A DNA stretch of 64,000 nucleotides from Pseudobdellovibrionaceae bacterium (GCA_016719575.1 JADJYV010000013.1:186001-250000), one strand, 5' to 3'; positions 52,553-61,534 are shown, counted from the stretch's first letter. Numbers and translations are program-made. The notes: a model not told the origin generated them from the letters alone.

Positions 52553-53855
52553 TAGGAACCTCGCCAAGATGGCCCATTCGAGGCAGGTCATTTTGACTTT
52601 CCTTTATTACTGAGGGGCGTACAAAAATTACGAGTTCTGTTCGGTTCTCTCGAAAGTCCTTGCTCGAGAATAAGGATCCGAGAATTGGAATGCGACCAAG
52701 AAGAGGAAGTCCTTGACTAGATCTGCCCGTTTCATTTTTTATGAGACCTGAAAGTGCAATTGTCTGAGATTTTGCCAGATCAAATTGACTTGATATTTTA
52801 TTTGTTAATAAGCCTGGCACGCCATCAACAGTGCGGCTATCGTCAATTGTTGAAACCTCGACATCCAACCCAATACTCATTCGTCCCGAAGTGTCGGCCT
52901 TAGGTCGGACCTTGAGTTGCACCCCATACTTTTTCCAAATGACATCTTGCATCTTTAAATTCATAATTTTTATAGGAAACTCGCCCCCAGCTAAAAACTC
53001 GGCTTCTTTGCCACTTCGGCAGAGGAGGCTGGGGCTTGCAAGAATTCTTCCTTGCCCCTGATTTTCCAGTGCATTCGCTGTAAATATTAGTTGTTCAAAT
53101 TGCCTTTGGCCATCTGGTAAAAGTGTTGCTGAGTAGCTTTGTGGCCACTGGACCCCATAAGTTTGTTTTAAGTCTCGACGAATTTCTGCGACAGTGATTT
53201 CTACTTTTACTACCGGAGCAATATTGATGGCGTCGACATCTTTTTCAAGGTGGATTCCAAATGGAGATAAAATTCTTTTATATTTTTCGAACTGAGCATC
53301 GATTACGGATAGGCGAGCTTGCAAGGGGCGGGAAAATTCAATTGATATTGGCGGAAGCCCTGCCTGCTCAATGACTTCAGTGAGGTGCTGATTGACGACT
53401 TTTTTAATCGAGGTCGGTATTTCTGCTGACATGTTGTAAGGGATGTCTAGATTTTTGCTAATGTCGGCAAGTGCCATCCAATCATCCCAGGAAAAAAGTT
53501 TTCCAGTGATAGTAACTTGCTGGCGTATTATTTTTACTTTTAATCCCAATATTTTTTCCAACTTGTTTTCAAATTGTCTCATGAGATTTTTTTTTGTCGG
53601 AATCACTACTTCGAAACGATAGCTCGTGTTTCCTACTTGAACTACAGTTGAGCCCTCTGCTTTTCCGGCAAGTGTTATAGAACCATTTTTGGAGTTGATT
53701 TCTAATGGTTTGCGATTTTCAACCCAGATTCGGTCATTGGCAGGCCGCGCAATTTGATATGTTTCTCCGATATTGAGGACAATCGATACGATTGATGCCG
53801 CATTGCTGATACTATTCATTGCTATTAGCGAGGCTAGAATCAGAACTTGTTTCAT
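52545..53855 (-). CDS. cpaC: Tad/Flp pilus secretin (CpaC/RcpA)
   Basis: 436 residues from the ATG at 53855 (GGAGGGACTT before it; signal peptide MKQVLILASLIAMNSISNA). The N-terminal pilus-assembly domain (GETYQIARPANDRIWVENRK) is followed by a BON-like part and the secretin domain: ILASPSLLCRSGKEAEFLAGGEFP and the closing VPGLLTNKISS with GLPLLGRIPILGSLF. It forms the outer-membrane pore of the pilus machine and is coupled to cpaF. Confidence 0.93.
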   Translation of the reverse strand: MKQVLILASLIAMNSISNAASIVSIVLNIGETYQIARPANDRIWVENRKPLEINSKNGSITLAGKAEGSTVVQVGNTSYRFEVVIPTKKNLMRQFENKLEKILGLKVKIIRQQVTITGKLFSWDDWMALADISKNLDIPYNMSAEIPTSIKKVVNQHLTEVIEQAGLPPISIEFSRPLQARLSVIDAQFEKYKRILSPFGIHLEKDVDAINIAPVVKVEITVAEIRRDLKQTYGVQWPQSYSATLLPDGQRQFEQLIFTANALENQGQGRILASPSLLCRSGKEAEFLAGGEFPIKIMNLKMQDVIWKKYGVQLKVRPKADTSGRMSIGLDVEVSTIDDSRTVDGVPGLLTNKISSQFDLAKSQTIALSGLIKNETGRSSQGLPLLGRIPILGSLFSSKDFRENRTELVIFVRPSVIKESQNDLPRMGHLGEVPND

Positions 53856-53948
53856 AAGTCCCTCCGACGAATTTCCTGCAATTAGCAAACGATGGACAGC
53901 TACCTCCAATTTGGTTCTGGCTAGAAATTTATCCGAATTTCGGAGTTT

Positions 53949-55052
53949 TTATGCGGTCGTCAGGCTAAATGAGACACGAACTCCGTCGTGCATACTTTCT
54001 ATGTGCAAATTCGAATTGTGTAGGCTGAGAATAGACTGACAGATGCTAAGGCCGAGCCCCATTCCTGTAGAGTGGTTCATAACATCTTCATCAATAAAAA
54101 ATGGGCGCAAGATTTTTTCGACCACTTCGGCGGAGATTTGGGGGCCAATATTTTCAACGAAAAAGAAGACTTCGTTTCCTTTGTGTTCTTCGCCGACTGT
54201 AATTTGGGTGTTGTCATAGCCGAATTTTGCAGCATTGTGGATAAGTCGGTTTAAAACTTGTTGAATGAGTTCCTTGTCAGCAGTGACTTTTGCTCCCATT
54301 TCCTTTTTTGCTATTTTTTGGTGTTTAAATCCGAGAACTTTCTTAATATCGGCATTAATAAAACTTTCAATATTTTCGAAAGAGACTTGAGCAAGTTGTG
54401 GTTTTAAGAGATTTGTCTCTGCTTTTACAATCAATAAGACGTCATCGATGATGCTCTTTAATTTGTCAGCTCCCCTTGAAATTCGATTGACGAAGAGCTT
54501 TTGTTCGTCGTCGAGGGGCGACTCGTTCAATAGACCGACAAAGCTTAAAATAGAGGTTAATGGTGTTTTTAATTCATGATTAATTAGAATCATAAAGTTG
54601 CTTTTTGCCTTATCTAGGCTTTTTAGGTCATTGAGTGCTTTCGCAAGATCTGCATTTTTCTTCTTTAGTTCTCTTGAAATTTCGTATTTTTCGATTGCTT
54701 GATCGACTGTATTTGCGAGGTCGACAGTGTCCCAGGGTTTCGAAAGGTAGCGATAAATTTGCCCTTGGTTAACGGCGGCAATCACTGAATCGATATCGGT
54801 GTACCCAGTGAGTAAAATTCGCAGCGCTTCGGAGTGAGACTTTTGTGCCTTTTCCAAAAATTCAACCCCTGTCATTGACGGCATTCTTTGATCTGAAATA
54901 ATCAAAGCGACGCCAGGGTTTTCGTCTAGGATTTTCAAGCCTTGAGCGCCCGAGGTGGCCTTTAGTACAGAGTATTTTTTGCGAAAGAGTCTTTCTAATG
55001 CATCTACATTATCAATTTCATCGTCTACGCAAAGAATAGTATGCTTCACCAT
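53949..55052 (-). CDS. Hybrid response regulator/histidine kinase
   Basis: 367 residues from the ATG at 55052. An N-terminal receiver (CVDDEIDNVDALERLF, phospho-Asp in LIISDQRMPSMTG) of the RpfG type, then a coiled linker, a HisKA domain (FMILINHELKTPLTSIL) and an HATPase (LIHNAAKFG, GMGLGLSICQS). Cytoplasmic, without membrane segment. Receiver-first kinases often relay signals from other kinases. It lies just upstream of the secretin gene on the same strand, but 93 bp apart, so a pilus link is open. Confidence 0.88.
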   Translation of the reverse strand: MVKHTILCVDDEIDNVDALERLFRKKYSVLKATSGAQGLKILDENPGVALIISDQRMPSMTGVEFLEKAQKSHSEALRILLTGYTDIDSVIAAVNQGQIYRYLSKPWDTVDLANTVDQAIEKYEISRELKKKNADLAKALNDLKSLDKAKSNFMILINHELKTPLTSILSFVGLLNESPLDDEQKLFVNRISRGADKLKSIIDDVLLIVKAETNLLKPQLAQVSFENIESFINADIKKVLGFKHQKIAKKEMGAKVTADKELIQQVLNRLIHNAAKFGYDNTQITVGEEHKGNEVFFFVENIGPQISAEVVEKILRPFFIDEDVMNHSTGMGLGLSICQSILSLHNSNLHIESMHDGVRVSFSLTTA

Positions 55053-55260
55053 AAAAGTTAGTGTAGAATTTGAGCCTAAGGGACGCAATTAATTTGTGCG
55101 TCTGGCTTGGTTGTCACGGATGACGACTTATTGGGATGTTGGTCTAGAATTCCGCATCTTTTTTCGGTCTTGACCAGAAATGAGTCAAGTCTCGGTCTCC
55201 TCCTGACGAAGAGTATGACGAATACTGAAGAAATGAATATCTCTATTCAGGAGAGAATGT

Positions 55261-57357
55261 ATGAAATTCGGAAAGTCCTTAGCAGTTTTGATAATGTCCG
55301 CATTAGCGATGACTGCTGTGACTGCAAAAGCTCAATACATGAATTCGATGGCGGGAACGGGATATAATCCCGGCCAACAGGGTTGTGCTTATCAACCTCA
55401 AGTCGCAGCTGGCGCTGCCAGCTATCTCGATGAATATAATGAAATAAAAAAATCGATGGCTGAAGAAAAGCGTCGTCTTTCAGACATGAAACGAAAGCAA
55501 CGCCAAATTGATAAAGAGCTAGGCAAGGCTCGCGACACTATTCGCGGCGTTGTGAGTGATGTGTATTCGGACTTTATCATTGAACATATGGATTCGGCGC
55601 GGCTCTGCAGTGAGTATCGAGGGTACGGTTCTTATCCTGTTCCTGCCCCCGAAGTTCCTAAACCTCCGGCGCCGTCTTCACCCGACGATATGCCGAAAGT
55701 TCCATATGATGATGAAGGCACCGAAGTGAACAAGGACAAGAAAGATAGAACTACGAAAAAACGCAGAAGTGCCTCAACCAGCAATGAGGTTGCGATCGAT
55801 CGAGCTCCAGCGGCGAACGAGACTTCATCTGCAACAGGCATTGAGGGCGGCAGATCTGTGGCGGCACCATCATCGGGCGGTGCACAGCAGGGATTGATTG
55901 ATGTGCGTGGATTTACTCAGGCCCAATGGCGACAAGTTTGTTTGCCACAAAAGCGCGGCGGTGTCAGTGGAGTTGTTTGTGAAAATCCATACAAATCAGG
56001 CGAAAAGAGCCGCTATAGTTCGAACGAGTGTAAGAAGTCTCTTGATGTTTATCGCGAGAAGACGATTGAATCTCAGAAGCTTTCTGGTCAAATTCAGGAC
56101 TCTGAAAATCTAATTGCTCGCTACAAAGAAGACCTTCCTGCGGCAATGAAGGATGCAAAAGAGAGATACAAAGAAGACACAGAGAGTGGAATCTGCATGG
56201 ATTGTATGGCAAGCGGTAATGGCTATATTACCCAAAGGCCAGGCCCTGATTGGGCCGGAGTTGCGGCAAATTTTTTGACTGCAGGTACAGCGATGTATAT
56301 GGGTTATCAGAACAATAAGATGGTGGCAGAATACAATTCAGATTTGGGTTGGCCAACACAGCCTTATCCTACGTGGGGTTTTGGTTTGCCATTTATGCTC
56401 AATGGAATATATGGCGCTCTTGGTGGCGGCATTGGCGCTGGTGGCTTTGGTTGTGCAGCAGGACCGGCCGGTATGGGCGGCATGGGTGCGGGTGCCTATG
56501 GCAATGTCGGAATGCAAGGTCCTTATGGGTATCCACAAGGTATGTTCGGCGGTCAAATGGGCGGCGGAATGTATAATGGGGGATTCGGTCCAACGGGAAT
56601 GGCGGGTCCTTGGGGGCTTGGTGGTGGACCAGGAATGGGTGCTGGATTTTCTGCTGGATTAGGTATTGGCGCCGGAATGCCAGGTATGGGCGGCATGTAT
56701 GGCGGAATGCCAGGTATGGGCGGCATGTATGGCGGAATGCCAGGCATGGGCGGCATGTATGGCGGAATGGGCGCAGGAATGCCAGGCATGGGCGGCATGT
56801 ATGGCGGAATGGGCGCCGGAATGCCAGGTATGGGCGGCATGTATGGCGGAATGCCAGGTATGGGCGGCATGTATGGCGGAATGCCAGGTATGGGCGGTAT
56901 GTATGGCGGAATGCCAGGCATGGGCGGTATGTATGGCGGAATGCCAGGCATGGGCGGTATGTATGGCGGAATGCCAGGCATGGGCGGCATGGGAAGTCCA
57001 TACGGTATGGGCGGCGCACAATATCAACAGGCCATGATGCAAATGCAGATGCAACAATACAATATGTATATGCAACAACAACAACAAGCTATGCAAAACC
57101 AAATGGCGCGCCAGCAAACTTTGATGGGGCTGCAAAACGAACTTAGCCAACTTATGTACCGTATTCAGCAAGTGCAAATGGGTGTTGGCTCTGTGGGCAC
57201 AGGTTACATTGGCGCCGGTGCAAGCGTGGGAATTGGCGGAGGCATTAACATTGGTGGTGGCACCGGAAATCCCTCAGTTCCGATTCCTGCGCCAAACTCG
57301 AATATGGGCAATAATCCTGGCGGCGGAGCGACTATCATTCCTTCTTCTGGTCGTTAA
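55261..57357 (+). CDS. Exported Gly/Met/Pro-repeat protein with coiled-coil N-terminus
   Basis: 698 residues. Signal peptide cleaved near AKA (residue 24). Residues 55-95 are a Lys/Glu/Arg-rich coiled coil, followed by a Pro-rich linker, and a helical central part with several Cys (PYKSGEKSRYSSNECKKS, CMDCMASG). Then comes about 200 residues of Gly/Met/Tyr-rich sequence with nearly ten copies of GMPGMGGMYG, a Gln/Met-rich stretch (QMQMQQYNMYMQQQQQAMQ), and a Gly-rich end. No family recognised. The composition suggests a flexible surface or matrix protein. Good ribosome site (CAGGAGAG). Confidence 0.75.
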   Translation: MKFGKSLAVLIMSALAMTAVTAKAQYMNSMAGTGYNPGQQGCAYQPQVAAGAASYLDEYNEIKKSMAEEKRRLSDMKRKQRQIDKELGKARDTIRGVVSDVYSDFIIEHMDSARLCSEYRGYGSYPVPAPEVPKPPAPSSPDDMPKVPYDDEGTEVNKDKKDRTTKKRRSASTSNEVAIDRAPAANETSSATGIEGGRSVAAPSSGGAQQGLIDVRGFTQAQWRQVCLPQKRGGVSGVVCENPYKSGEKSRYSSNECKKSLDVYREKTIESQKLSGQIQDSENLIARYKEDLPAAMKDAKERYKEDTESGICMDCMASGNGYITQRPGPDWAGVAANFLTAGTAMYMGYQNNKMVAEYNSDLGWPTQPYPTWGFGLPFMLNGIYGALGGGIGAGGFGCAAGPAGMGGMGAGAYGNVGMQGPYGYPQGMFGGQMGGGMYNGGFGPTGMAGPWGLGGGPGMGAGFSAGLGIGAGMPGMGGMYGGMPGMGGMYGGMPGMGGMYGGMGAGMPGMGGMYGGMGAGMPGMGGMYGGMPGMGGMYGGMPGMGGMYGGMPGMGGMYGGMPGMGGMYGGMPGMGGMGSPYGMGGAQYQQAMMQMQMQQYNMYMQQQQQAMQNQMARQQTLMGLQNELSQLMYRIQQVQMGVGSVGTGYIGAGASVGIGGGINIGGGTGNPSVPIPAPNSNMGNNPGGGATIIPSSGR
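56674..56990 (+). repeat. 30-bp tandem repeats coding for GMPGMGGMYG
   Basis: Nine full copies and a partial tenth; two copies are preceded by an extra GMGA. Copies differ mainly in silent third bases (GGT/GGC), so the protein sequence, rather than the DNA, seems to be what is kept. All six frames stay open through this stretch, giving false reading frames. Confidence 0.92.
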
Positions 57358-57384
57358 TTTCAAAAATTGAGCTTAAAAATTACG

Positions 57385-57410
57385 AGAGCTTCTGCTAAAA
57401 CAGAAGCTCT
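57385..57410 (+). terminator. Terminator-like hairpin before the amidohydrolase start
   Basis: Ten-base stem AGAGCTTCTG / CAGAAGCTCT with a CTAAAA loop, followed by TATGTTTTT. It is likely the terminator of the repeat-protein gene, but its T-run contains the ATG of the amidohydrolase. Confidence 0.7.
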
Positions 57411-57411
57411 T

Positions 57412-58662
57412 ATGTTTTTAAAGATTTCAAGTTTGTATGATTCTCACGTTCATTGGCTCGGAACCGGTCAAATTGAATCAGGCCTTAAGTTGTTTCATTT
57501 GCGAAGCCCCGAGGATGTCGCCACATTAGACATCAAGCCTTCGTACTTTCGCCAAGAGTGGCTAATTGGATTCGGCTGGGACCAAAATTTATGGCCTTCG
57601 ACCACACTTCCGACAAAGGCTATTCTCGATCGTTACTTTCCACAGAACCCAGTTTTCTTTCAACGAGGAGATGGTCACTGCTCGTGGCTAAATAGCTTGG
57701 CCCTTCAGAGGTTGGGTTACGATAGCAGTCATTCGGGAATTCTCTTTGAGGATGATCACTTTAAAGCGTATTCGTCGCTACCAACCCAAGCTGATGAGCA
57801 GTTGAGGGAGTCTTTAAAAACGGCAACGAGAATGTTCAACGAAGCGGGTTTTACACATATTCGAGACATGACTTGTAATGAGCAGCAGTGGAATCAAGCG
57901 GTGTCTTTAGATAATGACGGCGAATTGAGTCTATATGTTCAAGAAAATTTTTTGTGTGAAAGGCCGCAAGATTTAGAGAGTGTTTTAAGTCAGGCACGTA
58001 AGGCTCGAGGCCAGCAAACCAAGCATGTCACGGTTCAGGGAATAAAAATTTTCTTTGACGGTACTCTGGGCTCTGACACTGCTTATCTTTCGAAATGCAC
58101 GTGTTCCTCGTTAAAGTCCGCTTGGGGCCAGACGGACATCGAAAATCTAATTAGTCGCTGTTGGTCGGATGGGTTCGAGGTTGCTATACACACCATTGGC
58201 GACGAGGCCGCCCATCAAGTAGTGTCTATTGCTAGAAAAATTATGGCGACGAATAAAATCACAGGATGGCTTAACCTTGAGCATGTAGAGGTTCTGCGTC
58301 CAGAAACACTACAGATGTTGAAAGCACTGCATGTACGTTGTCATATGCAGCCCTGCCACTGGCTAAGCGACCGTCTTTGGCTTCAAGAAAAGTTAGGGGA
58401 TTTGTACAAGTACGCGTTTCCATGGGGGCCAATTTCAAGATCCCGCATTCCACTTCATTTTGGTAGCGATAGTCCTGTTGCGAGAATTTCCTTTTGGGAT
58501 AATAAAAAGGCATTAAGTGAAAGTGTAAATTTTGACATCCAAGAATTAAAGGGAGAAATCTTGGATTATCACTGCTTTTTTCCACCGGCGGCTGGGACCT
58601 ATTCAATTTTCGAAGATAATAACTTAAAAGAACTTCATTTCGATGGTGTACGGATCATTTGA
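57412..58662 (+). CDS. Amidohydrolase-3-family metal-dependent hydrolase (YtcJ-like)
   Basis: 416 residues from the ATG at 57412; a TTG at 57367 would add 15 residues and has no better ribosome site. Metal-site motifs: SSLYDSHVHWLG, GQQTKHVTVQGIKIFFDGTLG (with the bridging Lys region), EVAIHTIGDEA, NLEHVEV and HFGSDSPVA. Cytoplasmic. Related enzymes hydrolyse N-substituted amides or formamides; the substrate is unknown. Expression must pass or follow the hairpin just upstream. Confidence 0.85.
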   Translation: MFLKISSLYDSHVHWLGTGQIESGLKLFHLRSPEDVATLDIKPSYFRQEWLIGFGWDQNLWPSTTLPTKAILDRYFPQNPVFFQRGDGHCSWLNSLALQRLGYDSSHSGILFEDDHFKAYSSLPTQADEQLRESLKTATRMFNEAGFTHIRDMTCNEQQWNQAVSLDNDGELSLYVQENFLCERPQDLESVLSQARKARGQQTKHVTVQGIKIFFDGTLGSDTAYLSKCTCSSLKSAWGQTDIENLISRCWSDGFEVAIHTIGDEAAHQVVSIARKIMATNKITGWLNLEHVEVLRPETLQMLKALHVRCHMQPCHWLSDRLWLQEKLGDLYKYAFPWGPISRSRIPLHFGSDSPVARISFWDNKKALSESVNFDIQELKGEILDYHCFFPPAAGTYSIFEDNNLKELHFDGVRII

Positions 58663-58664
58663 TT

Positions 58665-59510
58665 TTAGTGCGGAGTAATAACCAGGGTTTTATCTTTCAG
58701 ATGGCTAACTGCTAATCCACCAACAATGAGTCCAATAGCAAACACTAACTTTTTGTGTTCATTTAACCAGTTTCGAACTGTCTTTTCGGGACCTAATCCA
58801 TTTTGAATACAGTTTTTATCGAAGAAGATTTTTGCCTGACTCAAAATAGTGAAGTTAGAATAATTAAATCTGTAAGCGTCGCAAGAGCCTTCGATCCAAT
58901 GTTCGCGAAAAAAAATTTGTTCTGCAAATTCCTCTGCAGAGCCAACAAAAGAGATATCAATGTATTGGTTTGAGACAATTGTCCATTGATAAGAACCAGG
59001 GATTAAATGTTTTGGAATCTGCTCAAGATTAAATGTCTGTCCATCAATTGTGAGAAGATCTTTGGGGCGCAGTTGCTTAAGTAGAGCCTTCGAAAGGGGC
59101 TGTGCAATTCTTGCACAGTCCTTAGCAGCAGTTTCTGCATTTTTTTGTAGGCTTAAAAAATAATATCGACAGTATTCAGTTTTAAAGTGAATTTTCTCAG
59201 CGAGCAGCATAAGCACTTCTCTGTCGGCAGAGTTTAAATCGATCGTTTTTCGAAGAACCGCCCAATCCTCACGAAGCTGATTTGAAGTATCTTTTGGTCC
59301 ACTCAGTATTCGCTGCGCAAAATCAATAACTTGAGCATGGGGTTCAATAGAGTTTAAGTTTGCTTGTTCTTGGCGCCATTGAGTGTATGTTTGTTGATTA
59401 TTCTGTAAGGCATATTTTGAAAAATCCAAATCGTGAGCCGCTGGCGCTTGAAAGACCATTGCATGACAATATGAATTCAGTTTAAGAAACATAAAAATGA
59501 GCATCATCAT
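58665..59510 (-). CDS. Hypothetical membrane-associated protein in the Tad cluster
   Basis: 281 residues. An N-terminal hydrophobic segment works as signal, the middle is mostly helical with several Cys (KTEYCRYYF, AKDCARI, EGSCDAYRF), and a single hydrophobic helix sits near the end (KLVFAIGLIVGGLAVSHL). No family recognised. It follows the CpaB-like gene by 5 bp and ends the pilin-gene operon, so a role in pilus assembly is plausible but unproven. Confidence 0.65.
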   Translation of the reverse strand: MMMLIFMFLKLNSYCHAMVFQAPAAHDLDFSKYALQNNQQTYTQWRQEQANLNSIEPHAQVIDFAQRILSGPKDTSNQLREDWAVLRKTIDLNSADREVLMLLAEKIHFKTEYCRYYFLSLQKNAETAAKDCARIAQPLSKALLKQLRPKDLLTIDGQTFNLEQIPKHLIPGSYQWTIVSNQYIDISFVGSAEEFAEQIFFREHWIEGSCDAYRFNYSNFTILSQAKIFFDKNCIQNGLGPEKTVRNWLNEHKKLVFAIGLIVGGLAVSHLKDKTLVITPH

Positions 59511-59515
59511 AATGA

Positions 59516-60016
59516 TTATCCACCGTAAGTTATAACGAGATTCTTTTTTGGAGACTTTTTGCCGTTAGGTATGATTTTTTCGTCGCGATTTTTTAGAGCC
59601 GCAAAAAATGGTCCTTCTTGGGTAACAATTTTGGAGCTTTCTTCTTCTCGAACCAAGACGGCGAATTGTTGGGGATTTAGAGGAGCTCTTAGAAGTTTTA
59701 TTGCCGAAGCAACCTTAAATCCTTTTCTATCTCGTTCGTTGACGGTATAGAGATCGATCACAGCAAATTGCCCCGTGAGCGATGCGAGTGATTCTGCATT
59801 GCTAAGTTGAATAGGAATAAGAATATGTCCACTTGGAATCATAGTATCGAAATCAAAGGCTTCTGATTCAGATGAAGCAGGTTCCTTCGAAGTTTTTGGG
59901 GGCAAGAGTTGCAGTGTTATGGAGACAACGCCAAGAAGGACAAACGAATAAAGTAAATACTTATCGCCGATCAGCTTTTCTATGCTGTCGAAATTCAATT
60001 TTTTTAAAAAGTTCAT
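59516..60016 (-). CDS. CpaB/RcpC-like pilus assembly protein
   Basis: 166 residues. One membrane helix near residues 22-38, then a short SAF-like region (FDTMIPSGHILIPIQLSNAE, then GQFAVIDLYTV) that matches CpaB/RcpC though the protein is shorter than typical (about 250-300). The start has a GGAGAAG site and overlaps the preceding small pseudopilin gene by 56 bp. Confidence 0.65.
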   Translation of the reverse strand: MNFLKKLNFDSIEKLIGDKYLLYSFVLLGVVSITLQLLPPKTSKEPASSESEAFDFDTMIPSGHILIPIQLSNAESLASLTGQFAVIDLYTVNERDRKGFKVASAIKLLRAPLNPQQFAVLVREEESSKIVTQEGPFFAALKNRDEKIIPNGKKSPKKNLVITYGG

Positions 60017-60155
60017 TTTGCTTCTCCGTAAATTGGATGAAATACATTAATATCGTTGCAAGAACTGTCATCAGAATAAGGGCTTCGACAAGTACCTGCC
60101 CCCTTTCAGTCGGCTGATCCAATCGCTTTTGTCTTGGTAGAGGGACGTTGAGCAT
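59961..60155 (-). CDS. Small TadE-like pseudopilin
   Basis: 64 residues with the prepilin motif ERGQVLVEALILMTVLA: cleavage after Gly and Glu at +5, then a hydrophobic helix. The size and motif fit minor pilins of Tad systems. The gene overlaps its neighbours on both sides (85 bp with the upstream gene, 56 bp with the downstream gene), unusual even in this compact genome, but the motif makes chance unlikely. Confidence 0.65.
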   Translation of the reverse strand: MLNVPLPRQKRLDQPTERGQVLVEALILMTVLATILMYFIQFTEKQNELFKKIEFRQHRKADRR

Positions 60156-60793
60156 GATCTTTGAAATCTCCCGTTAAAGTGAAGGCTCTTGACCTCAAGT
60201 TGTAGCTGCCAAGAGTGGACCCAGCTCTGCTGCTCTTCAAAGTTAGGGACTGGTTCGTAGACCGGAGCGATGTCCGGAAAATCCGGGCGGATGGCAAGGA
60301 GGGGGGTGGGCGACGGTTGAATTTCGAGGCGACTCGAGATCCAGGGCGCCATTTGCTGCATATGCTTACCCCACTCTCTTTTTAAGGAATTTGAAATTTG
60401 ATAGGTGGCTATTTTTAAATTTGTATTCGCACTTTGAATGGCTACGTTTTGGCGAAATGCAAGCTTCAGTCGGAGTGCTTTCACGTGAGCCAAGTGAGTT
60501 TCTGCGGCGGCAATTGCGATGGGATTTCCTGAGGCCATTGCAAGCAGCAGCTTTTGCTCAGCGAGCTTCTCACGGAGCCTTAACTTTATAGCTGAAGAGT
60601 TCATCCCGAGTAATTTTTTTAACTGTTTTGCAACTTGATTGTGGGTTTCGAGCTGTTCGGAGCGGCAGACGTTTAAAACAGCGAGATCGCTTTTAAGAAA
60701 GGAATAACTAAAATAGGTGGCAAATGCCGCGGCAACCAACAATGGAAAGATTGATATAAATGCAATCGAAATAAACCCCTTTTGAGACTTCAT
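60071..60793 (-). CDS. TadG-like pilus cluster protein
   Basis: 240 residues. The N-terminus (QKGFISIAFISIFPLLVAAA) is a single hydrophobic helix after a short basic stretch as in TadG/TadE-type proteins, but Glu at +5 is absent. The rest is helical and basic and probably outside the membrane. It overlaps the upstream TadE gene by 4 bp (ATGA). Confidence 0.65.
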   Translation of the reverse strand: MKSQKGFISIAFISIFPLLVAAAFATYFSYSFLKSDLAVLNVCRSEQLETHNQVAKQLKKLLGMNSSAIKLRLREKLAEQKLLLAMASGNPIAIAAAETHLAHVKALRLKLAFRQNVAIQSANTNLKIATYQISNSLKREWGKHMQQMAPWISSRLEIQPSPTPLLAIRPDFPDIAPVYEPVPNFEEQQSWVHSWQLQLEVKSLHFNGRFQRSCSTSLYQDKSDWISRLKGGRYLSKPLF

Positions 60794-61170
60794 TTGTAGA
60801 GATCCAGTTCTTTTGATATTTGGATTTCACGACCGAGAGGCATTTTGATTTTTACAAGGCCTCGGTACTTTCCTCTCTTTTCGAAGGTCTCAATTTTTTT
60901 AATTTCGCTTAGGAATAGAAATATTTTTGACTTTTTTAGAAAGTGGCCGCGGCAGTTTTTTAATTGTTGAGTGGCGTTGCATACGAGATGCTCGTGAAGC
61001 AGATAGTTAATTCCGGCATGAGCCGAGCTAAAATAGAGCGTGCCCAAAAAAACTGAAATGAACGCCATGGCCACAAAAGAAAGGGCCAGAGCTTCAATTA
61101 AGCTCTGGCCCCGAGAGGAACAACAGCGCGCTAAGAAGTTATTTCTTGTTTTCACTAGAAATAGCGCCAT
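60790..61170 (-). CDS. TadE-like pseudopilin
   Basis: 126 residues from the ATG at 61170; starts up to 61335 are open but would overlap the pilin gene strongly. Prepilin motif SRGQSLIEALALSF with Glu at +5 and a long hydrophobic helix, then a basic C-terminal region with two Cys. It starts within the last codons of the Flp pilin gene (32 bp overlap). Confidence 0.72.
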   Translation of the reverse strand: MALFLVKTRNNFLARCCSSRGQSLIEALALSFVAMAFISVFLGTLYFSSAHAGINYLLHEHLVCNATQQLKNCRGHFLKKSKIFLFLSEIKKIETFEKRGKYRGLVKIKMPLGREIQISKELDLYK

Positions 61171-61396
61171 CGAGGAAATTACTGAGGTCTTTCTTGCTAT
61201 ACATTTTGGTCTCAATTTTTTCAGCTTTAAGTTGTGAGTCGTTTCCACTGCCAAGCGCCTTTGCAACGTTTGCGAATTGAACAGAGACATTTTTTCCGAT
61301 AACTCTAACGATGGACATGGTTCCGATAGCGACAATAGCCACTATGATGAGGTATTCAATGAGGCTTTGGCCTCGTTTATTTCTTATGTGATGCAT
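61139..61396 (-). CDS. flp: Flp-type major pilin
   Basis: 85 residues. The class III prepilin motif KRGQSLIEYLIIVAIVAIG is exact for Flp: cleavage after Gly, Glu at +5 and Tyr at +6, then the hydrophobic spine. The mature part of about 75 residues is Lys/Ser-rich at its end. First gene of the pilus operon, with a strong AAGGAG site; a TATAAT hexamer on the minus strand at 61467-61472 may be its -10 box. Confidence 0.85.
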   Translation of the reverse strand: MHHIRNKRGQSLIEYLIIVAIVAIGTMSIVRVIGKNVSVQFANVAKALGSGNDSQLKAEKIETKMYSKKDLSNFLDGAISSENKK

Positions 61397-61475
61397 AGGG
61401 GATTCTCCTTACTCAAAAGAGAACCGACTGCAAATGAAGAGACAGGTTGGAAATTAATTTAATAGTATTATAAAC

Positions 61476-61505
61476 AAAAAAGGATCCGGGTTTCGGATCC
61501 TTTTT
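61476..61505. terminator. Bidirectional terminator upstream of the pilin gene
   Basis: Stem AAAAAGGATCCG / CGGATCCTTTTT with a short GGTTT loop; T runs on either strand. It ends the minus-strand gene at 61535 before the pilus operon. Confidence 0.9.
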
Positions 61506-61534
61506 CGAATATTAAAAATTATTAAGTCGTTGAG

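Noticed and set aside
56399..57177. Long frames on both strands through the Gly/Met repeat region
   Set aside because: They arise from the 30-bp repeat being open in all phases; their products are simple repeats such as Pro-Pro-Met or His-Ala-Trp without ribosome sites.
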